A stretch of 64,000 nucleotides of DNA, taken from NCBI RefSeq assembly GCF_049366555.1, contig NZ_JBMMGT010000010.1, forward strand, positions 1 through 64,000. The letters are read 5' to 3'. The notes under the pieces are model-generated. The model was not told the origin of the DNA and searched no databases. It saw nothing but the letters and a program-made list of their open reading frames with translations. Made by a program: the position numbers and the translations under genes. Every line of letters begins with the position of its first letter. Positions within the stretch are counted from its first letter, which is position 1. Positions 1-8,159 of this stretch are shown here, piece after piece. The DNA is from Avibacterium volantium_A. GTDB lineage: Bacteria > Pseudomonadota > Gammaproteobacteria > Enterobacterales > Pasteurellaceae.

Positions 1-2
1 CA

Positions 3-83
3 AAATCATATTACGCTGAAGAGCCTTATCCTTCCTATGATGAAGAGGAATGTGAAGATGAAGAGGAATGTGATGAAGAATAA
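3..83 (+). CDS. C-terminal end of an acidic, Cys-containing hypothetical protein (partial)
   Basis: An open frame runs in from the left edge and stops at TAA 81-83. It ends in a strongly acidic tail with two near-identical Glu-Glu-Cys blocks (DEEECEDEEECDEE). I do not recognise the family from 26 residues. It converges on the integrase gene and shares the hairpin terminator that follows, so it is probably cargo of the integrated element. Only the 3' end is visible, and no function can be inferred. Confidence 0.55.
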   Translation, partial: KSYYAEEPYPSYDEEECEDEEECDEE

Positions 84-85
84 AA

Positions 86-104
86 AAGCGGCATTGCGCC
101 GCTT
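86..104. terminator. Bidirectional hairpin terminator between convergent genes
   Basis: Perfect inverted repeat AAGCGGC / GCCGCTT with a 5-nt loop, A-rich on the left and T-rich on the right. It lies between the acidic protein gene (+) and the integrase gene (-), 10 nt from the integrase stop. Confidence 0.8.
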
Positions 105-113
105 ATTTCTTAC

Positions 114-1331
114 CTAACGATTTTTCTTGCATTGCTCTACATAATCGCCCCATACGCTAAGTGCTATTCTACGATCATCAAGATATTCAGCCTTGTTATA
201 AATGCCCCTAATCCCATTAATTTGATGTGATAGACAAAGTTCAACAACATCAGGATAAATTTTTCTACCGTGCAAATAAGTACTTGCGATTTTCCGCATT
301 CCGTGCGCTGTAAGTTTACCTTTATACCCCAACCTAATAAGAGCAGAATTTGCGGTCTGCGAACTCATAGATCCCTTTTTATATTTCACATAACTAGGGA
401 AAATATACGGGCTATTTTCACTCAAAGATTTCAGTTTATCCAAGAGCTGCAAGCATTGATGAGATAAAGGAATTAAATGCTCTTTTCTCTTTTTCATTCT
501 ATCTGCTGGTATAAACCACAATCCCTTATCAAAATCAACTTCTTTCCATTTTGCTTCTGCAGCTTCTTTCGGTCTAGTCATTGTAAGTAATTGCCATTCA
601 ATCAAATATTTAGTTTTAAGCTTAATATCTGAATCATTGAGTTTATCAAATAATTCTGGCAGTTCTTCAGGTAAAATATAAGGATTCTCACCTTTTCCTA
701 ATTTGTAAAAGGCTTTCATCAAATTTGAGCAGGGATTATTCTCAATCAAAAATAATGAATGCTGCGCATAAGTAAGCAAAGCATTTAAAAGCTTAATGGA
801 TTTTCTTAAGGTTTCGTGCTTGCCAGCAATATAAATTTTTTCAAGCACAGGCATAACTGATTGAGGTTTTATTTTATTAATGGGCAATTTACCCAAATCA
901 GGTAATAAATAGAGAGAAATAATGCTTGAATATTTTAACAATGTTTTTTCTGTTACTTCTTCTTTTTTTCGCTCTTTCCATTTTATAAATACACTCTCAA
1001 AAATGCTTTCTGATTTCTCATTATCCTTGCTCTTTTTTTTATCAAAATATTCGGCAGGATCAATCTTATCAACTAATAATAGTCTATATTCATCTGCCAT
1101 TTGCCTTGCTTTTGTAAGGCTAACTAAAGGATAGGAACCAAAAGATTTTTTAACTCGCTTTTTGGTTACTGGGTGATAATAGATAAAAACCCAATTTTTG
1201 CCAAAATTTCCGCTCTTACCTCCCTTTAATCTAAGGTATAAATTTTCACCATCAGAAACCTGCACTTCAGCTTTTCCAGCTGGAACCGTCAGACTTTTAA
1301 TTTTGCTATCAGTAAGTAAATTTCTAGCCAT
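114..1331 (-). CDS. Tyrosine recombinase / integrase (P4-type, N-terminal DUF4102 arm-binding domain)
   Basis: 405 residues, the usual size for P4/CP4-57 type integrases that insert at the 3' ends of tRNA genes. The N-terminus (LLTDSKIKSL, about residues 5-14) and the following beta-rich segment fit the arm-binding domain. The core-binding domain spans about 110-205. The catalytic set appears complete: Arg253 (TMTRPKEA), Lys near 281-283, His343 and Arg346 (AHGMRK), His369 (LSHQ) and the nucleophile Tyr378 (GIYNKAEYL). The gene lies about 200 nt from the 3' end of tRNA-Ile2 and points away from it, the standard arrangement for an island or prophage whose body extends to the left. No uptake sequence lies in the gene. 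It is predicted to catalyse integration and excision at the tRNA. Confidence 0.93.
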   Translation of the reverse strand: MARNLLTDSKIKSLTVPAGKAEVQVSDGENLYLRLKGGKSGNFGKNWVFIYYHPVTKKRVKKSFGSYPLVSLTKARQMADEYRLLLVDKIDPAEYFDKKKSKDNEKSESIFESVFIKWKERKKEEVTEKTLLKYSSIISLYLLPDLGKLPINKIKPQSVMPVLEKIYIAGKHETLRKSIKLLNALLTYAQHSLFLIENNPCSNLMKAFYKLGKGENPYILPEELPELFDKLNDSDIKLKTKYLIEWQLLTMTRPKEAAEAKWKEVDFDKGLWFIPADRMKKRKEHLIPLSHQCLQLLDKLKSLSENSPYIFPSYVKYKKGSMSSQTANSALIRLGYKGKLTAHGMRKIASTYLHGRKIYPDVVELCLSHQINGIRGIYNKAEYLDDRRIALSVWGDYVEQCKKNR

Positions 1332-1367
1332 TGTTTTAAACTTCCATTTAAAGTCAAAAGTTAAAAT

Positions 1368-1419
1368 TTAGATCCCCCAGAAACAGATCCATTATTCAGG
1401 GGAACTATTGGGGATCTAA
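1368..1419. promoter_or_regulatory. Inverted repeats upstream of the integrase gene
   Basis: Perfect 10-bp inverted repeat TTAGATCCCC (1368-1377) / GGGGATCTAA (1410-1419) with a 32-bp spacer that carries further CAGATCC and CAGGGG motifs. It begins 37 nt upstream of the integrase start. A second perfect 8-bp pair, AAAAACAT / ATGTTTTT, lies at 1465-1487. Positions fit integrase arm-type sites, an excisionase site or an operator controlling int; which one cannot be told from sequence. Confidence 0.5.
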
Positions 1420-1529
1420 ATACGTTTACAATGACAAACTTTTATTTACTAGGCGAACATATCAAAAAACATCAAATCTATGTTTTTACTGATATTTTTT
1501 ACAGGACGAACGTTATTTTACAAGTTGGC

Positions 1530-1606
1530 TGGTGCCCCCAACAGGACTTGAACCTGTGACCAATCGATTATGAGTCGACTGCTCTAACCGACTGAGCTAT
1601 GGGGGC
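1530..1606 (-). tRNA. tRNA-Ile2 (anticodon CAT, lysidine-modified type)
   Basis: 77-nt cloverleaf with 7-bp acceptor stem GCCCCCA/TGGGGGC and encoded CCA. The anticodon loop is CTCATAA. The anticodon arm and variable region (CGACTCATAATCG, then TTGGTC and GTTCAAGTCC) resemble the E. coli ileX-type tRNA that reads AUA after lysidine modification, more than elongator Met. The 3' end faces the integrase and is the probable attB/attL core. An elongator tRNA-Met is the alternative. Confidence 0.8.
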
Positions 1607-1682
1607 GGTAAGAGTGTGCTGATTATAGTGAAATATCCCAGCAAAGTCTATCATTCACCAATTATGCGACTTAAATTTGAAC

Positions 1683-1714
1683 AAAAAAGCCTGATTAATA
1701 AATCAGGCTTTTAT
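1683..1714 (-). terminator. rpoD terminator
   Basis: Perfect 8-bp stem GCCTGATT / AATCAGGC (1689-1696, 1701-1708) with an AATA loop, flanked by six A and a T-run. It lies just downstream of the rpoD stop codon. Confidence 0.85.
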
Positions 1715-1730
1715 TTAAGATAAATTGTCC

Positions 1731-3608
1731 TTACTCATCTAAGAAACTACGCAGGGTTTCTGAACGGCTTGGGTGGCGTAGTTTGCGTAAGGCTTTGGCT
1801 TCAATTTGACGGATACGTTCACGGGTTACATCAAATTGTTTACCCACTTCTTCAAGCGTGTGATCCGTGTTCATATCAATACCAAAACGCATTCTTAACA
1901 CTTTAGCTTCTCTTGGCGTCAAGCCCTCTAGCACTTCGTGTGTTGCAGCTTTCAAGCTCTGTGCCGTTGCAGAATCCAATGGTAATTCTAACGTGCTATC
2001 TTCAATGAAATCACCTAAGTGGGAATCGTCATCATCACCGATAGGGGTTTCCATTGAAATTGGCTCTTTGGCAATTTTTAGCACTTTGCGGATTTTATCT
2101 TCCGGCATTCCCATTCTTTCTGCTAATTCTTCCGGTGAAGCCTCACGCCCCATTTCTTGCAACATTTGACGCGAAATGCGGTTCAATTTGTTGATGGTTT
2201 CAATCATATGAACTGGGATACGAATGGTTCTCGCTTGATCCGCGATCGAACGCGTAATTGCTTGACGAATCCACCAAGTCGCATAAGTTGAGAATTTATA
2301 ACCACGGCGATATTCAAATTTATCCACCGCTTTCATCAAGCCAATGTTACCTTCTTGAATAAGATCCAAGAATTGTAAACCACGGTTGGTATATTTTTTC
2401 GCAATAGAAATCACTAAACGCAAGTTTGCTTCAACCATTTCTTTTTTCGCACGGCGTGCTTTTAATTCACCTTGTGAAACCGCATCGCAAATATCACGAA
2501 TTTGGCTAATGGTTAAACCGGTATCTTGTTCGATCTGCCCTAACTGAGTAATAGCCTGACGAATAGGTTCTTCATACTGAGCTAATTTTTCAGACCAATT
2601 TTTTCCTGCATTTAAGGCTTTTTCTAGCCACGCATCTTTGGTTTCGTGTCCAATAAATTCTTTTTGGAACGTGCCTTTTGGCATTTTAGCGTTATCTACT
2701 GCCATTTTTTGGATATGACGTTCCTGCTGGCGTACGCGTTTCATCATATCGCGCATAGATAACACCAACATATCAAATTGTTTTGGCACTAGACGGAATT
2801 GTGTGAAGATCTCTGCTAAAATTTGAATTTGATCTCTTGCTTGTTTTTTATGACGACCGTGTTTTTCGATAGTATCTAGGGTTTTCTTGTGTTGCGCTTT
2901 TAGGGCTGCAAATTTTTCACGCGCCACTTCAGGATCAATGCTGTTATCAGAATCACTGTCATCGGAAGAGTTGCTCTCATCGCTTTCTTCATCTTCGTTT
3001 TCATCATCTTCCATTGAACCTGTTGAAACGCTTTCTTCATCATCTTCATCAGAAAGCATTTCGTGTTCATCTGATGCAGCTTCTTCAACGGCTGCATTGG
3101 GATCAACAAAACCTGTGATGAGATCCGCCAAACGCATTCCGCCTTCTTCCACTAACGCATATTGACGCAAGAGATCATTCAAGGCTTCTGGATAAGCAGC
3201 CACGGCAGTTTGTACTTCATTAATCCCTTCTTCAATGCGTTTGGCAATGTCAATTTCCCCTTCGCGGGTCAAAAGCTCCACGCTCCCCATTTCACGCATA
3301 TACATACGCACGGGATCGGTGGTTCGCCCTAACTCTGCTTCCACGCTAGATAACACTTGAGTGGCTTCTTCTACCGCATCTTCATCAGTGATATTTTCAT
3401 TTAACATCAAATCATCGGCATCAGGTGCAGTTTCTAACACTTGAATGCCCATATCATTGATCATTTGAATGATGTCTTCAATTTGATCTGCATCGACAAG
3501 TTCTTCTGGCAAATGGTCATTCACTTCAGCATAAGTAAGATAACCTTGCTCTTTCCCTTGTGCGATTAACAGTTTTAATTGAGATTGTGGATTTTGCTCC
3601 ATATCCAT
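1731..3608 (-). CDS. rpoD: RNA polymerase primary sigma factor sigma-70
   Basis: 625 residues. It directs core RNA polymerase to housekeeping promoters. The non-conserved region holds an unusually acidic Ser/Asp/Glu-rich stretch (about residues 175-225). Regions 2.1-2.4 are clear (ANLRLVISIAKKY, LIQEGNIGLMKAVDKFEYRR, STYATWWIRQAITRSIADQ), and region 4.2 has the helix-turn-helix VTRERIRQIEAKALRKLR. The N-terminal region 1.1 is present. The first of two adjacent ATG codons is taken because a GAGGCGGA ribosome site lies about 8 nt upstream. It is the last gene of the rpsU-dnaG-rpoD macromolecular synthesis operon, 74 nt after dnaG; an AT-rich inverted repeat (3642-3664) lies in the gap. Confidence 0.98.
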   Translation of the reverse strand: MDMEQNPQSQLKLLIAQGKEQGYLTYAEVNDHLPEELVDADQIEDIIQMINDMGIQVLETAPDADDLMLNENITDEDAVEEATQVLSSVEAELGRTTDPVRMYMREMGSVELLTREGEIDIAKRIEEGINEVQTAVAAYPEALNDLLRQYALVEEGGMRLADLITGFVDPNAAVEEAASDEHEMLSDEDDEESVSTGSMEDDENEDEESDESNSSDDSDSDNSIDPEVAREKFAALKAQHKKTLDTIEKHGRHKKQARDQIQILAEIFTQFRLVPKQFDMLVLSMRDMMKRVRQQERHIQKMAVDNAKMPKGTFQKEFIGHETKDAWLEKALNAGKNWSEKLAQYEEPIRQAITQLGQIEQDTGLTISQIRDICDAVSQGELKARRAKKEMVEANLRLVISIAKKYTNRGLQFLDLIQEGNIGLMKAVDKFEYRRGYKFSTYATWWIRQAITRSIADQARTIRIPVHMIETINKLNRISRQMLQEMGREASPEELAERMGMPEDKIRKVLKIAKEPISMETPIGDDDDSHLGDFIEDSTLELPLDSATAQSLKAATHEVLEGLTPREAKVLRMRFGIDMNTDHTLEEVGKQFDVTRERIRQIEAKALRKLRHPSRSETLRSFLDE

Positions 3609-3682
3609 ATTATATATCCGCCTCGATGTGTAATTGTGGGAGATAAAATGGCTTTAATTTTATCACCCTTATGTTGGATTAA

Positions 3683-5446
3683 CTATTTATTTTGCTGTTT
3701 TTTCAATAATAATTGTGCGAGCGCCTGCCGTTCTTGCTCATTTAAGCCCTCTGTGCGCTCTTTTGCGATAAGCATTTCGATATTTTTATCCATCAACTGC
3801 AAATAAAAATAACGTAGGGTTTCACGAAATGTTTCTTCGATTTTATCCTCATCGACTAAATGATCCCACACGGCAAGAATTTCAAGGGGGCGAAAATGTT
3901 CCGTATCACGGTAATGTTCTAAAATTTGTGCGGTGGTAATCCCCACACGCTCACGGCAAAGTGCGGTGATTTTTTCAAACAAATCTAGCCCTGCTTCATT
4001 GAGTACCGATAGAACACTTAAATTTTCTGGCACAATTTGGATCAATTCAGGATTTTGCAACAGTAATGCAATCAACACGCGCATTGGCGTGCGTTTCACC
4101 GCATTTTGTTTCGGCGATGAGGAATGATTTTCTTTTTGTGCTGGGATTAAATGCTCTATCTGCGTTTCATTAAAAATCCCCAATTTTTGCGCCAAAAGCT
4201 GACGCAATGATAAACGCAGTAATTCGCCCGGAATTCGGTTAATCAATGGCACAGCAAGGGCTGCAAGTTTTCCCTTGCCCTCTTTACTGGAAAAATCCAC
4301 CTGTGAACTTAGGGTAGAAAACAGAAAATCGCTCAACGGTTGTGCCTGACGAATATAGTCCTCAAAGCCGTCTTTGCCATATTGGCGAATAAAGGTATCG
4401 GGATCTTCCCCATCGGGCAGAAAAATAAACTTAATTTGCCGCCCGTCTTCTAAAAAAGGCAGCGCATTTTCCAGCGCACGCCACGCGGCATCACGCCCTG
4501 CTCGGTCTGCATCGTAACAACAAATAAGCTGTTCGGTGGAACGAAATGCAAGCTGAATTTGCTCCGGTGTGGTGGCCGTGCCTAATGATGCCACGGCATA
4601 ATCCACGCCAAATTGCGCCAGTGCCACCACATCCATATAGCCTTCCACCACCAGCAACATTTCAGGGCTGTCATTTACTTGTAATGCTTCAAACAAGCCG
4701 TAAAGCTCACTACCTTTGTGGTAAGTCATACTTTCTGGCGAGTTCAAATATTTCGGCTTTTCATCACCCAACACCCGTCCGCCAAAGGCAATGGTTCGCC
4801 CACGGCGATCACGAATAGGAAACATAAGACGATTACGAAAACGATCGTAAACATCTTGTTTTTCATTGCGCGATAACATTCCTACATCAAACAATTTTTG
4901 CCGATCTTCTTGATTACGTCCAAACTGATTTAACACAGCATTAAATTGGTTCGGCGAAAAACCAATTTGAAAGCGTTCAATCACTTCGGCGGATAAACCG
5001 CGTTTTTGCACATAGGATTGCGCAGGAATATTGTGCGGAAGTTGCTGATGATAAAACACCGCGATCTCTTGCATTAGCTGGTAAAGATCTTTCTTGGTAC
5101 GATAATTGGCTTGTGGTTTATTCTTGCCATCAAAGTGCGGTGATTTTTCGTAAGGAATTTCTAAGCCTAAATGATTCGCCAGCTCTTCCACCGCTTCAAT
5201 AAATTCCAGTTTTTCATATTCCATTAAAAAACTAATGGCATTACCGTGCGCGTGGCAACCAAAGCAATGGTAAAACTGTTTTTTCGGACTCACAGTAAAG
5301 GAAGGCGTTTTCTCGTGATGAAAAGGACAACAAGCCTGATATTCACGCCCTGCTTTTTTCAGCTTAACCCGTGAATTAATCAATTCGACAATGTCAGTTC
5401 TGGCAAGAACATCATCAATAAATGAACGTGGAATATGGCCTGCCAC
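3683..5446 (-). CDS. dnaG: DNA primase
   Basis: 587 residues, normal length. It makes RNA primers at the replication fork. The N-terminal CHC2 zinc motif is visible (CPFHHEKTPSF then HCFGC, about residues 40-64). The central Toprim catalytic core is present (LLVVEGYMDVVAL and CYDADRAGRDAA). The C-terminal part is the DnaB-interacting helical domain. Translation starts at GTG (protein begins MAGHIP) behind a GAGAGGA ribosome site. It lies between rpsU and rpoD, and a hairpin terminator in the 147-nt rpsU-dnaG gap should keep dnaG expression low. Confidence 0.98.
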   Translation of the reverse strand: MAGHIPRSFIDDVLARTDIVELINSRVKLKKAGREYQACCPFHHEKTPSFTVSPKKQFYHCFGCHAHGNAISFLMEYEKLEFIEAVEELANHLGLEIPYEKSPHFDGKNKPQANYRTKKDLYQLMQEIAVFYHQQLPHNIPAQSYVQKRGLSAEVIERFQIGFSPNQFNAVLNQFGRNQEDRQKLFDVGMLSRNEKQDVYDRFRNRLMFPIRDRRGRTIAFGGRVLGDEKPKYLNSPESMTYHKGSELYGLFEALQVNDSPEMLLVVEGYMDVVALAQFGVDYAVASLGTATTPEQIQLAFRSTEQLICCYDADRAGRDAAWRALENALPFLEDGRQIKFIFLPDGEDPDTFIRQYGKDGFEDYIRQAQPLSDFLFSTLSSQVDFSSKEGKGKLAALAVPLINRIPGELLRLSLRQLLAQKLGIFNETQIEHLIPAQKENHSSSPKQNAVKRTPMRVLIALLLQNPELIQIVPENLSVLSVLNEAGLDLFEKITALCRERVGITTAQILEHYRDTEHFRPLEILAVWDHLVDEDKIEETFRETLRYFYLQLMDKNIEMLIAKERTEGLNEQERQALAQLLLKKQQNK

Positions 5447-5520
5447 AATAATTTCCTCTCGTTTTCAATCAACACAGAATTTAGCAAGATAGAGCTAAGA
5501 TAATAAGAAATGGTGCAGCT

Positions 5521-5557
5521 AAAAACAACAAAACCGTGATTCCAAAAGGTTTCACGG
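5521..5557 (-). terminator. Intra-operon terminator/attenuator between rpsU and dnaG
   Basis: On the minus strand, CCGTGA and TCACGG form a hairpin with an inner CC/GG pair and a TTTT loop, followed by TTTTGTTGTTTTT. It sits between rpsU and dnaG, where E. coli has the internal terminator T1 that lets much more S21 be made than primase. Confidence 0.75.
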
Positions 5558-5593
5558 CCTGCTTAACTCGAGTTTAATTAAAAAAATTTTTAA

Positions 5594-5809
5594 TTAGTAT
5601 AAACGTACGTTACGTGCATTTTCACGAGCAACGCGTTTTGCGTGGCGTTTAGCACGAGTTGCGTTTTCACGTTTACGAATTGTTGTTGGTTTTTCGTAAA
5701 ATTCACGGCTACGAACTTCCGCTAAGATTCCCGCTTTTTCACAAGCGCGTTTGAAACGACGTAATGCTACGTCAAATGATTCATTTTCACGAACTTTAAT
5801 TACCGGCAT
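5594..5809 (-). CDS. rpsU: 30S ribosomal protein S21
   Basis: 71 residues, the exact family length. It begins MPVIKVRENESFDVALRRFKR and has a very basic C-terminus (RAKRHAKRVARENARNVRLY). It is the first gene of the rpsU-dnaG-rpoD operon. The upstream leader contains an inverted repeat (CCGTTT...AAACGG near 5852-5872). The gene is divergent from tsaD, as is usual in gammaproteobacteria. Confidence 0.98.
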   Translation of the reverse strand: MPVIKVRENESFDVALRRFKRACEKAGILAEVRSREFYEKPTTIRKRENATRAKRHAKRVARENARNVRLY

Positions 5810-6052
5810 AAGCCATCACCTCAATATGGATTAATATTTTGCAAAATTTAGACCGTTTCGTTTCGATAAACGGCTTATTCAAATTAATAAGGGTGGCAAT
5901 TTTAATTCAAATTAACCGCAAAAGCAAAGAAAAGATCCAATTTTTGTTGAAATTCTGCCTTTCCCTAAACGGAAAAATGATCGCCAACTGGTGAAAATAC
6001 AATAAACAGGGTAAAATCAGCCAAGTTTTTCCCATATAAAAAGAGAGAAAAA

Positions 6053-7084
6053 ATGCGAATTTTAGGCATTGAAACATCTTGTGATGAAACAGGTGTGGCG
6101 ATTTATGATGAAAATGATGGGCTTATCGCCAACCAACTTTACACCCAAATTGCGTTGCATGCCGATTATGGTGGCGTTGTGCCAGAATTAGCTTCGCGCG
6201 ATCACATTAGGAAAACTGCCCCCCTTATCCAAGCGGCATTGCAAGAAGCCAATTTATCAGCGCAAGACATTGACGGCATTGCCTACACTTGCGGGCCGGG
6301 CTTAGTGGGGGCATTATTAGTGGGTTCAACCATTGCTCGTTCTCTTGCCTATGCGTGGAATGTGCCAGCCATTGGCGTTCATCATATGGAAGGGCATTTG
6401 CTCGCGCCAATGTTAGAAGAAAATGCACCGCACTTTCCTTTTGTCGCCTTGCTTGTTTCAGGTGGACATACTCAGCTTGTGCGCGTAGATAGCGTAGGGC
6501 AATATGAGGTGCTAGGCGAAAGCATTGATGATGCAGCAGGCGAAGCCTTTGATAAAACCGCAAAATTGCTCGGTTTAGACTACCCTGGCGGCGCAGCTTT
6601 AGCACACTTAGCGGAAAAAGGTACGCCAAATCGCTTTACCTTTCCGCGTCCAATGACCGATCGCCCTGGGCTAGATTTCAGTTTTTCAGGCTTAAAAACC
6701 TTTGCAGCAAACACCATCAATCAAGCGATTAAAGAAGAAGGCACGCTCACTGAACAAACCAAAGCGGATATTGCTTATGCTTTCCAACAAGCGGTGGTGG
6801 AAACCTTAGTGATCAAATGTCGCCGCGCCTTGCAAGAAACGGGTTTTAAACGCTTAGTGATCGCAGGTGGTGTGAGTGCGAATCAACAGTTGCGCCAAGC
6901 CTTGAGCGAATTAATGGCACAACTAGGCGGCGAAGTGTTTTATCCGCAACCACAATTTTGTACCGATAACGGTGCAATGATTGCCTACACTGGCTTTTTA
7001 CGTCTTAAACACGGTGAACATTCCTCTTTAGAAATTGAAGTAAAACCACGCTGGGCAATGACTGAGCTGAGCGAAATAAAATAA
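6053..7084 (+). CDS. tsaD: tRNA N6-adenosine threonylcarbamoyltransferase
   Basis: 343 residues. It transfers threonylcarbamoyl to A37 of ANN-decoding tRNAs together with TsaB and TsaE. The ASKHA fold signature GIETSCDETG is at residues 5-14, the metal-binding HHMEGH at 110-115, SGGHTQL near 136 and IAGGVSANQQLR near 270. The start follows an AAAAAGAGAG ribosome site. The final codons (LSEIK) belong to a 19-bp unit repeated twice more just after the stop codon. Confidence 0.97.
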   Translation: MRILGIETSCDETGVAIYDENDGLIANQLYTQIALHADYGGVVPELASRDHIRKTAPLIQAALQEANLSAQDIDGIAYTCGPGLVGALLVGSTIARSLAYAWNVPAIGVHHMEGHLLAPMLEENAPHFPFVALLVSGGHTQLVRVDSVGQYEVLGESIDDAAGEAFDKTAKLLGLDYPGGAALAHLAEKGTPNRFTFPRPMTDRPGLDFSFSGLKTFAANTINQAIKEEGTLTEQTKADIAYAFQQAVVETLVIKCRRALQETGFKRLVIAGGVSANQQLRQALSELMAQLGGEVFYPQPQFCTDNGAMIAYTGFLRLKHGEHSSLEIEVKPRWAMTELSEIK

Positions 7085-7125
7085 AATAAGCTAAGCGAAA
7101 TTAAACAAGCTGAGTGAAATTAAAC
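7064..7125 (+). repeat. Short imperfect tandem repeat across the tsaD stop codon
   Basis: Unit AAGCTGAGCGAAATTAAAC occurs three times: 7064-7082 (overlapping the end of tsaD), 7088-7106 and 7107-7125. The last two are directly adjacent and differ at two positions. Translated in the tsaD frame the unit again reads KLSEIK, so the copies look like duplications of the tsaD tail beyond the present stop. Confidence 0.8.
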
Positions 7126-7136
7126 AAGGATAATTT

Positions 7137-7370
7137 ATGCAAAATCAACAATCTAACGCAATGCGCGCAGCTGGGATCGGCTGCGTTCTTATGCTTCTTC
7201 TTATCGCCTTTGCTTTGATTAAACTCCCTACCGCACAGGTGATGGATTACCTTACCCTTGCAGGCCAATGGGTGGGACAAGGCACAACCATTGGCATTTT
7301 AATGCTCGCTACCCTGCCACCACTAACGGGGCTGGTGTTTTACTTGATTTGGAAATGGCTAACAAAATAA
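7137..7370 (+). CDS. Small hypothetical inner-membrane protein
   Basis: 77 residues with two predicted membrane segments (about 13-30, GCVLMLLLIAFALI, and 52-72, IGILMLATLPPLTGLVFYLI) joined by a polar loop. An AAGGA ribosome site lies 7 nt upstream of the ATG. It sits between tsaD and tdk on the same strand and may be co-transcribed with them. I do not recognise the family and assign no function. Confidence 0.75.
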   Translation: MQNQQSNAMRAAGIGCVLMLLLIAFALIKLPTAQVMDYLTLAGQWVGQGTTIGILMLATLPPLTGLVFYLIWKWLTK

Positions 7371-7395
7371 CCGCACTTTATTATGGCTAATTACT

Positions 7396-7977
7396 ATGGC
7401 TAAACTTTATTTTTACTATTCTACGATGAACGCGGGGAAATCCACCACCCTGCTGCAATCAGATTACAACTACCGCGAACGGCAAATGAATACGCTAGTT
7501 TACACCGCGGCGATTGATGATCGCTTTGGCGTGGGCAAAGTGACTTCACGCATTGGCATTAGCCAGCAGGCGAAATTATTTCATAAGGAAACGGATCTGT
7601 TTGCCGAAATCGCCCTGCATCTTGAACAAGAAAGCCTGCATTGTATTTTGGTGGACGAAGCACAATTTCTCACCAAAGAGCAAGTTTATCAGCTCAGTGA
7701 TGTGGTGGATAAATTACACATTCCCGTGCTGTGCTACGGCCTGCGCACGGATTTCCAAGCAGAATTGTTTGAAGGCAGCCAATACTTACTGGCGTGGGCC
7801 GATCAGCTGGAAGAATTAAAAACCATCTGCCATTGTGGGCGCAAAGCTAATTTCGTGCTACGTTTAAACGATCAAGGCGAAGTAGTCAAAGACGGCGCAC
7901 AAATTCAAATCGGCGGCAATAATCACTACGTTTCCGTATGTCGCCGCCATTACAAAGAAAAAATTGAACAGGCATAA
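7396..7977 (+). CDS. tdk: Thymidine kinase (type II)
   Basis: 193 residues. It phosphorylates thymidine with ATP in the dTMP salvage pathway, in the cytoplasm. The Walker A motif MNAGKSTTLL is at 11-20, the Walker B-like LVDEAQFLT near 92-100, and the zinc-binding cysteines are in CHCGRK and SVCRRHY. The region around the start holds a direct repeat, TATGGCTAA at 7382-7390 and 7395-7403. The second copy contains the chosen ATG; the first does not open this frame. Confidence 0.96.
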   Translation: MAKLYFYYSTMNAGKSTTLLQSDYNYRERQMNTLVYTAAIDDRFGVGKVTSRIGISQQAKLFHKETDLFAEIALHLEQESLHCILVDEAQFLTKEQVYQLSDVVDKLHIPVLCYGLRTDFQAELFEGSQYLLAWADQLEELKTICHCGRKANFVLRLNDQGEVVKDGAQIQIGGNNHYVSVCRRHYKEKIEQA

Positions 7978-8026
7978 AATTCGCCATTTTTGCACCGCAC
8001 TTTTCATTCAACGTTTCCAAATGTAA

Positions 8027-8084
8027 GGACGCACCTATGTGTGCGTCCGATTGGGCTATCGACACGGGCGGACACATCAGTCCG
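8027..8084. repeat. Pair of palindromic units (REP-like element)
   Basis: Two hairpins lie in tandem between tdk and the methyltransferase gene: GGACGCAC / GTGCGTCC (8027-8048, 8-bp perfect stem) and CGGAC / GTCCG (8069-8084). The arms can also pair crosswise (GTCCG 8045-8049 with CGGAC 8069-8073). High local GC and paired palindromes are typical of intergenic REP or MITE-like repeats. No second copy was found in this window. Confidence 0.55.
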
Positions 8085-8159
8085 TCTAGCCATAAAAGGC
8101 AATTTTATTTCATCATAAAAGCTGATATATTGAGTCAAGTATTGAAATAAGGAGTCAAC

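Noticed and set aside
2887..3165. Ser-rich plus-strand frame opposite the rpoD acidic region
   Set aside because: Complement of Asp/Glu/Ser codons in a real gene; no ribosome site and no family resemblance.
6225..6629. 134-codon minus-strand frame inside tsaD
   Set aside because: Antisense shadow of tsaD with no protein signature.
7382..7403. Direct repeat TATGGCTAA before tdk as a duplicated start
   Set aside because: Only the second copy opens the tdk frame; the repeat is too short to call functional.
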